Assembly (NCBI GenBank): GCA_017592665.1 | Contig: JAGFNW010000001.1 | Span: forward strand, 806,001 to 870,000 | DNA: 64,000 bases | Direction: 5' to 3' | From: Streptosporangiaceae bacterium NEAU-GS5 | Lineage (GTDB): Bacteria > Actinomycetota > Actinomycetes > Streptosporangiales > Streptosporangiaceae | Shown here: positions 45,834-54,600 of the stretch, piece by piece | Layout: each line of letters begins with the position of its first letter | How positions within the stretch are numbered: position 1 is the first letter of the stretch | The notes under the pieces: generated by a model | What the model saw: the letters and a program-made list of their open reading frames with translations, nothing else | Database searches by the model: none | What the model was told of the DNA's origin: nothing | Translations under genes and position numbers: made by a program

Positions 45834-46246
45834 TGGCAGCCCTCCGTGCCGTCGTCGGGGCGGAAGCATTCGACCGGGCCGCCGAAGTGGGCGGTGATCG
45901 TGAAGGTCAGCTCGGGGAGGAGGGGCACGACCTGTACGGCGGAGCCGGTCACGTCGACACCGCGCTGGTCACCCTTCTCCCATGCGGTCGCCTTGGCGTT
46001 CTTGAGCAGCTCAGGGCCGATGGCCTGGACGATCTGCTCGGCCTTCGCCTCGGCGGCGTCCTGCCAACCGCTGTCGGCCGGTGCGGCACGCGCCACGCGG
46101 GCGCCCTCGCGCGCGGCCGCATCGGCGACCTGCCGTCCGTGGAACCAGAGCGCCACCTGAACCACCAGCAGGACCACGGCAAGAATGACGGGCATGAGCA
46201 TGGCGAGCTCGATGACCGTCGCTCCACGGTCCTTGCGGGCGCTCAC
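45830..46246 (-). CDS. TadE-like pseudopilin
   Basis: 138 residues from GTG 46246, 4 bases after the Flp pilin gene. The prepilin site is RG-ATVIELAMLMPVILAVVLLV, with Glu at +5. The helix continues ALWFHGRQVADAAAREGARVAR, and the C-terminal beta domain has two Cys that could form a disulfide. Minor component of the Tad pilus. An upstream start at 46297 would extend into the pilin gene and is unlikely. Confidence 0.9.
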   Translation of the reverse strand: MSARKDRGATVIELAMLMPVILAVVLLVVQVALWFHGRQVADAAAREGARVARAAPADSGWQDAAEAKAEQIVQAIGPELLKNAKATAWEKGDQRGVDVTGSAVQVVPLLPELTFTITAHFGGPVECFRPDDGTEGCQ

Positions 46247-46250
46247 GGGG

Positions 46251-46496
46251 TCACTGACCCCCGCTGAACGTGCCACTGCCGTCGCCGCCGCCCCCACCGC
46301 CGCTGCCGCCGAACTTCGACGTGATGTCCGCTTCCTTGCCCTCGACCACCGTCTTGATCAGGGTGGCCAGACCTAAAGCGACCCCCGCGATGATCGCCGT
46401 GATGAGGACCCACTCGACGGCGGAGGCGCCGAGTGAGGGGGCGTTACGGGCACGGTCGATGCGCACATGCAGCATCGCCATCAAATAAGTGATCAT
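46251..46496 (-). CDS. Flp-type pilin
   Basis: 81 residues, starting immediately after the TadC stop. The processing site LG-ASAVEWVLI has Glu at +5 after the Gly, followed by the hydrophobic helix ITAIIAGVALGLATLIKTVV of Flp pilins. The C-terminus is an unusual Gly/Ser tail (GGSGGGGGGDGSGTF). This is the most likely major subunit of the fibre built by the neighbouring Tad proteins. Met codons at 46481 and 46475 are alternative starts that would shorten the leader. Confidence 0.88.
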   Translation of the reverse strand: MITYLMAMLHVRIDRARNAPSLGASAVEWVLITAIIAGVALGLATLIKTVVEGKEADITSKFGGSGGGGGGDGSGTFSGGQ

Positions 46497-47441
46497 CTAT
46501 GACCCCAACATCTTCATCGCAGCCGGAAAACTCAGAAAGATCACGAAGCCGGCGCACAGCAGGAGCTGCGCGACGAGCATGGATTGGGAGCGCTCGCCCG
46601 CTTTGCCCTCGACCTCGGCCAGCTCGCGGCGGCGCAGGGTGGCCGCGCGGGCGGTCAGTGAGCTGCGGACCTTCGCCCCGTCGTCGGCGACCAGGCCGAG
46701 GGCGGCCGACAGGTCGCGTAACTCGTCCACGTTGATCTCGTCGCCGAGTTGGCCGAGCGCCTGCCATGGCGTGATCCCGACGATCCGGGCGTTGGCCAAG
46801 GCCTCGCGGATGCGCTCCATGGCCCAGTTGGCAGAGGCTCCGGAGCCGTTCTGCCCTGACGGGCCGCCCACGGAGACCGCCATCATCAGCGCCTCAGGCA
46901 CGCCTCGGCCTCCGGCCAGGTTCATGGCGACGAGATCGAGGAAGGCTCCGACGGCGTGCCGGAAGTCGCGACGCCGTACGGCCGCGTCGCGGCGGACCTG
47001 GGCGTCGGGCAGGAAGAAGAACACCGCCGCGATGAGCAGCGCCAGCCAGAATGGCAACTGCAACGAGAGCCCCCAGCCCATCAACGCCACCCAGGCGACG
47101 ATGAGCGGGAAGGCGAGCAGCCCCGACACGGCCAGCAACACCTTCGTCGACAGGAACCCCTCGAACGACTTGCCGAGCAGCGTCAGGTCGGCCCTGATCG
47201 ATCGCACCTCCCAGCCGCGGCTGGAGTAGAACCTGGCCATCCGTACGCCGAGGGCCTTGCGGAAGTGGCTGACGCTCTCGTCGGCGGAGACGATCGGCGC
47301 CCGCGGCGCATCCTCTCCTGCACGGGCCGCGTCGATGGCGCTGAGCTGGGCCGTCAATCCCGGCCGAGGCGGGAAGACGGCCCTGAAGAGCAGGAACAGG
47401 CCCAGCCCCAGGACGGCGCCGGCCAGAACACCCGTGTTCAT
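46497..47441 (-). CDS. Tad inner-membrane platform protein TadC-like (T2SSF domain)
   Basis: 314 residues from ATG 47441, overlapping the TadB stop (ATGA), with GGGGAGG just upstream. An N-terminal membrane segment, a cytoplasmic T2SSF domain (FRHAVGAFLDLVAMNLAGGRG and EINVDELRDLSAALG) and C-terminal membrane helices (SMLVAQLLLCAGFVIFLSF). With TadB it forms the membrane platform on which the CpaF ATPase acts. Confidence 0.92.
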   Translation of the reverse strand: MNTGVLAGAVLGLGLFLLFRAVFPPRPGLTAQLSAIDAARAGEDAPRAPIVSADESVSHFRKALGVRMARFYSSRGWEVRSIRADLTLLGKSFEGFLSTKVLLAVSGLLAFPLIVAWVALMGWGLSLQLPFWLALLIAAVFFFLPDAQVRRDAAVRRRDFRHAVGAFLDLVAMNLAGGRGVPEALMMAVSVGGPSGQNGSGASANWAMERIREALANARIVGITPWQALGQLGDEINVDELRDLSAALGLVADDGAKVRSSLTARAATLRRRELAEVEGKAGERSQSMLVAQLLLCAGFVIFLSFPAAMKMLGS

Positions 47442-48292
47442 GATCCTCCCCTGAGCAGCCTGGCGGGCTTGTCGAAGCGGGCGAGCCTGCGCATCCACGC
47501 GAAACCGGCCCCGAACAGCCCTGCGACGACGACCAGCACCGCCTGGCCGAGGACCGAGGTGTATTCGGCCACGTACGAGCGGTTGAAGACGACCAGCAGG
47601 CCGGCGAAGACGAGCGCCGTAATGACGACGATCTGGACGCTGCGCCGCGTGGACCGGCGCTCGGCCTCGACCCTGCGCCGCATGTCGAGCTCTTCGCGGG
47701 CGGCCAGGGCAAGTGCCGACAGAACATCCCGCAGGCCAGGACCACGCAGTCGTGCGTTGAGAATGAGCGCCGCGACCACGAGGTCGGCGGACGGGTCGTC
47801 GAGGTCGTCGGCGAAGATGCGCAGCGCGTCAGGCAGCGGCATGCGCGTGTGCAACCTGTCGACCATGGCCCGCAGATGAGGCTGCAGGGTCGTCGAGGAC
47901 GCCCGGATCGACACCGGGATGGCCTGCTCCAGGCCGGAGGCCCCGGCGATCGTGTCGCGCAAGGACTCGGTCCATGCGGCCAGCGCCTCGAGGCGCCGCA
48001 TCGCGGCCCGTTCTTCGGCCGCGCCACCGGTCAGGCCCCGCCATGCGATGACCAGGAGCACCGACCCGACGGCGACGACCGGCCAGCTCGTGAGCGCGAG
48101 CACGACGACTCCGACGACCACGGCCACACCCGTGCGCGTCGACAGGGAACGCAACAGTTCTCTGCGGCGCGGCCCGTCGTCTGGGGTGGCCGGGCGGGGC
48201 GGCAGGCCGTACAGGCTGAGGAAGAACAGGAACAACCCACCGCCCATGAGGGCGCCGGTCAGCAATGCCAGCGGGTCGAACGGAACGATCAT
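47438..48292 (-). CDS. Tad inner-membrane platform protein TadB-like (T2SSF domain)
   Basis: 284 residues from ATG 48292, overlapping the CpaF stop. Two N-terminal membrane segments, a T2SSF domain (LAAWTESLRDTIAGASGLEQAI and LRIFADDLDDPSADLVVAAL), and two C-terminal membrane segments (VQIVVITALVFAGLLVVF). Partner of the TadC-like protein. Confidence 0.92.
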   Translation of the reverse strand: MIVPFDPLALLTGALMGGGLFLFFLSLYGLPPRPATPDDGPRRRELLRSLSTRTGVAVVVGVVVLALTSWPVVAVGSVLLVIAWRGLTGGAAEERAAMRRLEALAAWTESLRDTIAGASGLEQAIPVSIRASSTTLQPHLRAMVDRLHTRMPLPDALRIFADDLDDPSADLVVAALILNARLRGPGLRDVLSALALAAREELDMRRRVEAERRSTRRSVQIVVITALVFAGLLVVFNRSYVAEYTSVLGQAVLVVVAGLFGAGFAWMRRLARFDKPARLLRGGS

Positions 48293-49584
48293 GACCAGGC
48301 CCCCTCATATCCGAAGGCGGCCAGCTCCTCGAGGCAGGCGATCGGGGCGTGCGGCACGAGGCCCATGCTGGACATCGCGAACACCTCGGACGACAGCACC
48401 CGCCCATCGACTCCAGCGACCTCGCGCACAGAGGAGACGTAGCGCCGCAGGGTGCCACCACGGTTGTAGTCGTTGCGCTTCTCGATGAAGACCACGAAGT
48501 CGATGGCGCCCGCGATCAGCATGTGCGTCGCCTCGACGGGGAGGCGCTCGGTGGCCTGCAGCGCGTACGTGGCGATGCGGTTGAACACTTCCATCGACGA
48601 GTTGGCGTGGATGGTCGACAGCGAGCCGTCGTTGCCCTGGGTCATCGCGTTGAGCATGGTGACGATCTCGTCGCCGAGGACCTCGCCGACGATGACGCGC
48701 GACGGGTTCATCCGCAGTGAGCGGCGGACCAGCTCGGCCATGGTGATCTCGCCCTGGCCCTCGGAGTTGGGCAGGCGCTGCTCGAACGCGACGACGTTGG
48801 GGTGCAGCTCGGGGAACTGGTCGAGGCCGAGCTCCAGCGCTCGCTCGACCGTGATGAGGCGCTCGTTGACGGGGATCTCGTTGGCCAGCGCCCGTAGCAG
48901 CGTCGTCTTTCCAGCGTTGGTGGAGCCGGCGATCATGATGTTCTTGCGGGCGCCGACGGCGGCGGACAGGAAACGCCCCACGTCCGCGGTGAGGGTGCCG
49001 TTTCCGATGAGATCGCTGAGGAAGACCTTGCCGAGACGGGCGCGGCGGATCGAGACGGCGGGCCGTAGGGTGACGTCCATGACGGCCGACAGCCGGGAGC
49101 CGTCGGGAAGCCGCAGGTCGAGCTGGGGGTTGGCGGTGTCGAAGGGCCGGGACGACAGGCCGCTGTAGGCCGCGAGGATCTGGATGAGCTCGACGAGCTC
49201 GTCGTCGGACTCGGCGACCGGATCCCGCATCAGCTCCTGGCCATCGGCGTAGCCGACGAAGACCCGGTCACAGCCGTTGATGTCGATGTTCTCGACCTCG
49301 GGGTCGTCGAGGAGCGGCTGCAGCCGCCCGACACCGAACAGCGCCGCGTGCGTGCCCGCCGCGAGCGCCTCTTCCTCCTCGGCCGTGGGCGGAGTGCGGC
49401 CCGCGCCGATCTCGCCCCGCGCGAACTCCTCCAGCACCTGGGCGATCAGCGCACGCGCGAACTGCCGCTCGTCCTCGCCGCTCATCGACGGCACGCCGCT
49501 GGCCTGGTCGAGCCGCCGCTGGCGGGCCAGCCGGTCGCCGACCTCCTGCCGGAACCGCTTCACCAGCCCGTGGTCAGTGCTCAT
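48289..49584 (-). CDS. Tad/CpaF-type secretion ATPase
   Basis: 431 residues from ATG 49584, with AGGAG 7 bases upstream. Hexameric type II/IV secretion ATPase that drives pilus assembly. Walker A MIAGSTNAGKTTLLRAL, Asp box VERALELGLD, Walker B-like VIVGEVLGDEIVTMLNAM, and the His box NDGSLSTIHANS are all present, preceded by the N-terminal CpaF domain (VENIDINGCDRVFVGY). Overlaps the CpaE-like gene by 11 bases. Confidence 0.97.
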   Translation of the reverse strand: MSTDHGLVKRFRQEVGDRLARQRRLDQASGVPSMSGEDERQFARALIAQVLEEFARGEIGAGRTPPTAEEEEALAAGTHAALFGVGRLQPLLDDPEVENIDINGCDRVFVGYADGQELMRDPVAESDDELVELIQILAAYSGLSSRPFDTANPQLDLRLPDGSRLSAVMDVTLRPAVSIRRARLGKVFLSDLIGNGTLTADVGRFLSAAVGARKNIMIAGSTNAGKTTLLRALANEIPVNERLITVERALELGLDQFPELHPNVVAFEQRLPNSEGQGEITMAELVRRSLRMNPSRVIVGEVLGDEIVTMLNAMTQGNDGSLSTIHANSSMEVFNRIATYALQATERLPVEATHMLIAGAIDFVVFIEKRNDYNRGGTLRRYVSSVREVAGVDGRVLSSEVFAMSSMGLVPHAPIACLEELAAFGYEGAWS

Positions 49585-50314
49585 GCGCGCGCTCCTGCAG
49601 CCGTGCCGACAGCCGTACGGCAAGCTCGCGGGCCGTACGGATGAGCGGGCTACGGTCGAGCCCGCCGCCCCAGCGGCCGCGCAGCAGCTCCGCGCCTTTC
49701 GGGTCGAAGGCGAGGCCGCCGACGAACGCGATGTCCCACCCGGAGACGATCCGGCGCACCTCGTCGATCGACGTCCGGTAGGCCCGGGGATCGGCGATCA
49801 CCACCAGCCCGACCTGTCGTCTGATCAGCGTGAGCCGCTCTCGGAGGTGTGCGACGTGGTCCAGGCTGGGCCTGGTGAACAGGATGATCTGGTCGGCCTC
49901 GGCCAGCAGATCGTTCAGCTCGGGGTGGGCGCCTAGCCGGCCGCAGTCGGCGAGCACGTCGGCGTGCGAGAGCATGGCCAGAGCCCGGCCGAGCGGCCCC
50001 CACATCCAGGTCAGCCCGGACGCCTGCTCCCCGTTGGTCAGCCCGGCGAGGACGTCGAGGCCGCCGACGAGCCGCTGCGTGTGCTCGTAGATCTGGTCGG
50101 GATGCAGCCCGCGCCTGGCCACCGCGCCGAGGCTGAGCAGTCCGCGGGACGGGCTGAGCGTGCCGTCGGCGCCGGGCAGCCGGTAGGCGAGGTCGCCGCC
50201 TGACGGATCGCACTCGGCCAGCAGCACCGGCCGGGGCCACACGGCTCCAAGCGCGGTGGCGGCCGTGGTCACCCCAGGCGCCCCCTTGTCGGCGGCGAGG
50301 ACGATGAGCGCCAC
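49574..50314 (-). CDS. CpaE/ParA-like protein of the Tad locus
   Basis: 246 residues from GTG 50314, 1 base after the SAF gene stop, with GGAGAG upstream. MinD/ParA fold: LIVLAADKGAPGVTTAATALG in the P-loop place, VLLAECDPSGGDLAYRL and QIILFTRPSLDHVAHLRERL. The P-loop reads GAPGVTT, so the catalytic lysine of KGGxGKT is a Val and ATP hydrolysis is doubtful. CpaE proteins place the pilus machine at the pole; a degenerate P-loop is seen in some. Confidence 0.88.
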   Translation of the reverse strand: MALIVLAADKGAPGVTTAATALGAVWPRPVLLAECDPSGGDLAYRLPGADGTLSPSRGLLSLGAVARRGLHPDQIYEHTQRLVGGLDVLAGLTNGEQASGLTWMWGPLGRALAMLSHADVLADCGRLGAHPELNDLLAEADQIILFTRPSLDHVAHLRERLTLIRRQVGLVVIADPRAYRTSIDEVRRIVSGWDIAFVGGLAFDPKGAELLRGRWGGGLDRSPLIRTARELAVRLSARLQERAHEH

Positions 50315-50315
50315 G

Positions 50316-51020
50316 TCAGCTCTCTCCGGGCAAGATCGCGAGAGCGACCTCGCCGGTCGAGGCGTACGCGGCGATGGTGGGCGACAGGGCCGCGTCAACG
50401 ACGATCGTCACGAGGCCGCTGCCTGGACGATCTGGAGAGCCGACGCTGTGCACCCGCGCGCTGGACGCGAGCACGCGTTGCTGGACGGCGCCCGTCCCCC
50501 GGCCGGCGCCGGGCACGTAGATGACCTGCACGACGTCACCTTTGGTGAGCGCGGCCGGTGCCTGGCCCGCCTTGAGGGCGAGCCCGACCAGGGCCTTGCC
50601 GGGGCCGAGCTCTTCGCTGGACGACGTCGTCATGCCTTCGGTGAGCAGCGTGCCCGGAAGCAGCGTCACCGCGGCGAACGTCTTGGCGACCTGGTCTCTG
50701 TAGCGCCAGGCCACATAGTCGATGCCGGAGTCGGCGATCTGCACTTCCTGCAGCGCCTCCGCGGGAATCGCCTGGCCCGCGCCGATCTGCTGGGTGATCC
50801 TGATCGCCGAGACCCGGTCACCGCTTCTCATGATCAGCAATGTCGTGGCCAGCGCGCCGCCGAGGATGAGCAGAACGGCCAGCGCCGCGAGCGCGGGCCT
50901 GCGCTCACGCGGCGGCACGGGAAGCTTCCGTGACGCGGGACCCGACAGGCTGTTCCTGTTCAGGTCGTGAGGGCCCGTCTGCGTACGGCTCTCGCCGGCG
51001 GGCCTGTCGCTGATCCTCAT
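50316..51020 (-). CDS. SAF-domain protein, CpaB/RcpC-like
   Basis: 234 residues from ATG 51020. A cytoplasmic head, one membrane segment near 43-62 (PALAALAVLLILGGALATTLL), and a SAF domain (ITQQIGAGQAIPAEALQEVQI), followed by VTLLPGTLLTEGMTT and the GDVVQVIYVPG strand. CpaB-like proteins support pilus assembly in the periplasm or wall zone. First gene of the 12-gene Tad operon; the promoter must lie in the 630 bases upstream. Confidence 0.9.
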   Translation of the reverse strand: MRISDRPAGESRTQTGPHDLNRNSLSGPASRKLPVPPRERRPALAALAVLLILGGALATTLLIMRSGDRVSAIRITQQIGAGQAIPAEALQEVQIADSGIDYVAWRYRDQVAKTFAAVTLLPGTLLTEGMTTSSSEELGPGKALVGLALKAGQAPAALTKGDVVQVIYVPGAGRGTGAVQQRVLASSARVHSVGSPDRPGSGLVTIVVDAALSPTIAAYASTGEVALAILPGES

Positions 51021-51650
51021 GGGCGGGGGACTCCCAGAAATGATCGTGCCCTTTGATGGGGCCACTTAAATGGGCGGCTTGGATTCCCGAAATTCTTGCT
51101 CATTATGCCGAGCACCCACGGCCACGCTGGCCGAATGTGGATAACCATGCTCATCCGTTAAGGCTCGACCGGCCCGTCGAAGTTTTCCCCATACCCATTT
51201 GTTAGGGCGGCTTCTCGGGGTCGAAATATCGTGATAAATGGAATTCAATTAATTCACTGGAGTCACAGGCGCCCCACGACCGTGAGCAAGCGGTGACGGG
51301 GCGTCGACGGCGAACGACGAGGCCACGAACCCACAGAGTTATCCACAGGCAGCGAGCGGGATGTGAGCGCGACTCGGCCCAAAGGAAGGGTTCTTTGCCA
51401 CGTCATGGCACAACTGCCCACCCGCGCGGCAGGACCGTATCCCATCCCGGCGAGTTATCCACAGGGATATCCACCGGCAGGCTCAGTCATCCACACGATG
51501 AGCGCCACACAGCCCTCAACTGAAACGGCCGTCCACAGGATGCCCACCGGTTCGTCCACAGCCCTACCGATTCAGCAAGACTCGTGGAGGCCGAGAGGAG
51601 GGAGAGCTACGGTGACTGCCCGCAGGCCGCGCCCTTTTGGAGACTGCCCC
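51021..51650. promoter_or_regulatory. Noncoding divergent region with a cluster of DnaA boxes
   Basis: Contains three perfect TTATCCACA boxes: 51136-51144 (minus strand), 51339-51347 and 51455-51463. One-mismatch variants are TCATCCACA (51487-51495) and TCGTCCACA (51552-51560, against the streptomycete form TTGTCCACA); a weaker one is at 51529-51537. A short A+T-rich island (GGAATTCAATTAATTCACTGG) lies near 51240-51260. It separates the Tad operon from the EccC-like gene and must hold both promoters. No dnaA or dnaN is adjacent, so this is not the usual chromosomal origin. Confidence 0.7.
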
Positions 51651-54600
51651 ATGCGGATCATGCTGACCGTGATCAACCGACACGGCACTTCTGAGGCCTT
51701 CCGCGACGTGGTGGTGGAGGGTGACGAGACGAGCACAGTGGCCGGGCTGGCCGCCGCCCTGACCGGGGGCGGACGGCCGAGCAACGTGGTCCGGCTGGCC
51801 CGGGCCCGCGCGCCATATGGGCTCGACGGCGCCGACGGCGGCTCGGTCAGAGCGCCCGAGCCCGAGACCACGCTGTGGCTGGACGGGCGGCCGCTCGATC
51901 CCGATGTCCAGCTGTTCGGCATGCTGCGCGACGGCGACCGGATCGCGCTCGACCCCGAGTCCGCCCACGTCACGCTGGCCGACGAGCCCGACGGCCTGAT
52001 CGAGTTGCGCGTGGTCGGCGGCCCGGACGCCGGCGCGGTTCATCGCCTCGCGCTCGGCGCGCACACGCTCGGGTCCGACCCGGCCTGCACCGTCGCCGTC
52101 CGCGATCCGAATCTCCCGCCCGTGGCCGCCACGATTCGCCTCACCCCGAGCGGCGTGACCGTCTCCCCCGCATCGGCCAATGGCCGTGCCCGGCACACAC
52201 CCGTCCCCCGGGGGAAGCCCGCCCGGTCGCGCTACTCGAAGACGCGCGGCTCAGGGAATGGCGACCGGCCCAGAGGCGACGCCGACCGTCAGCTCGATGA
52301 CGACCAGCGCGCCGGCTTCGAGGATGCGGCAGACCATCTCGGTGCGAACGGCGCCGACCTGCAGGCCGCGCATGACGGCCACGGCACCAGTGGCTGGGCT
52401 GACGCGGACGCGCGGTCGGCCGGCCCGCCCCCCGGAGCCCGCATGACGCTGGCGGGCGAGCCCGTGGACGAAGGGCGCGATTGGACGGAGGGGGCTCTGC
52501 TGACCGCCGGGCGTTCGGCCTTCACCGTGGGCATGGTCGAGCCGCCTGACGCGCATCTCGACGCTCTCCCCGATGGCGGTCTGGCCTACAACCGGCCGCC
52601 GCGCCTGCGGCCACCCGAGCGGCAGCGGCGTCTGGAGGTGCCCGTCGAGCCCAAGCGGTCCGACGGGATGCGCCTGCAGCTACTGGCCGCGCTGCTGCCC
52701 GCGCTGTTCGGCATCGTCCTCGCGCGGGTCACCGGCCAGTGGTATTTCCTGCTCATCGCCCTCATGACCCCGCTGATCATGATCGGCCAATGGGTGGGCG
52801 ACCGTAGACATGGGCGCAAGAAATACCGCCAGGCCGCCAAGGCGTACAAGGAGCGCCTCGCCGCCTTCGAGACCCGGCTCGCGAAGGCTCGCGCCGACGA
52901 CGAGATCGCCCGGCGACAGGCCGCGCCCGATCCCGCCGCGGTCCTGCTGACCGCGACAGGTCCTCGGCGGAGGCTGTGGGAGCGGCGCACCCACGATGAC
53001 GACGCGCTACGGCTCCGCATCGGCCTCGCCGACCTTCGTGCCGACCTCGACCTGGAGCATGAGCGCGGGGCACCTGCGGAAAGCGCGCCGCCCGAGCCGC
53101 CGCTGGCCAGGAACGTTCCCGTGGCGCTCGCGATGCGACGGCTCGGCGTGGCCGGCCTTACCGGCCCCCGGCATGTGGCACTGGGCTGCGCCCGCTGGGT
53201 GGTCGCCCAGGCCGCCACCCTCCACAGCCCACGTGACCTGGCCATCGTCGTGTTGTCGGCCAACCCTGATGGGGCGGAGGGGTGGGATTGGGTGCGTTGG
53301 CTCCCGCACGCCTCTCCCCGGCGTGTGCGGGCCGACAGCGCGGCCCTGGTGGGAGCCGACCCTGACGCGGCCGCGCATCGGGTCGCCGAGTTGGTGGCCT
53401 TGATCACCGAACGGCAAGAGGCGGCGCCCATGTTCGGCGGCAAGCTCGGCGCCGGCCCCTCCGGGTGGGACGACCTCGGCAAGGCGTCATCCCAGCCCGC
53501 TTCCGGCGGCGGGGAGCCAGTCTTCGCCAGCTACGACGAGCGTCCTTACGACGTGCTGGTGATCCTCGACGGCGCCCAGGTGCTGCGCACCCTGCCGGGC
53601 ATGCCGCAGGTCCTCCGCCAAGGCCCTCGCACAGGTGTCTACACGCTCGCGATCGACGACGACCAGCGCCTGCTGCCCGAAGAGTGCGCCACCGTCGTCT
53701 CCTGTTCTCCCGACGGTTCCGTACGGCTCCGCGGCGGCGGGCTGGACGCGCTTGGGGTGATCCGCGGCGATCAGGTGTCCACCTCCTGGGCCGACCGGCT
53801 CGGCCGGGCCTTGGCGCCGCTCCGCGACGTGAGCCGCGAGGATCCCGCCTCCGCCCTCCCGGACGCCGTCCGCCTGCTCGACCTCATCGAGTTGCCGAGC
53901 GGCGCAGACTTCCAATGGGGCCGATCCACGAAGGCCGTCATCGGTGTCGGCCCCGACGGCCCCTACTCGGTGGATCTCAGCGCCGACGGCCCGCACGCTC
54001 TTGTCGCTGGCACGACCGGCGCGGGCAAATCGGAGCTGCTGCAGACCCTGATCTGTTCGCTGGCCGTGGTCAACCGTCCCGACGAGATGACGTTCGTGCT
54101 GATCGACTACAAGGGCGGCGCCGCGTTCAAGGAGTGCGTACGGCTCCCGCACACGGTCGGCATGGTCAGCGACCTCGACGGCCACCTCACGCAACGGGCG
54201 CTGGCGTCACTCGCCGCCGAACTCCGGCGGCGCGAGCGACTGCTGCTCGACGTAGGGGCCAAGGACATCGACGACTACCAGCGCGCAAGGGCCTCGACGT
54301 GGGTCCTGGGAGCCGGCGGCGTGACCCGGTCCGACGCAGCGCTGCCTCCACTTCCACGGCTCGTGCTGATCATCGACGAGTTCGCCGCGCTGGTCGCCGA
54401 ACTGCCCGACTTCGTCGACGGGCTGGTCGACGTGGCCCGGCGGGGCCGTTCGCTCGGCATTCATCTGATCCTCGCCACGCAGCGTCCCGGCGGCGTCGTC
54501 ACGGCCGACATCCAGGCCAACACCTCGTTGCGGATCGCCCTCCGCGTGACCGATGCCCGCGAATCGGCCGACGTCATCGACGGCCCTGAGGCGGCGCTCA

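Noticed and set aside
51136-51560. Reading the DnaA-box cluster as the chromosomal origin
   Set aside because: No dnaA, dnaN or other origin genes flank it, and the boxes are fewer and more widely spaced than in actinobacterial origins.
51363-51650. Upstream extension of the EccC-like protein to GTG 51363
   Set aside because: The extra 96 residues are low in structure, run through the DnaA-box cluster, and lack a ribosome binding site; ATG 51651 or GTG 51612 fit better.
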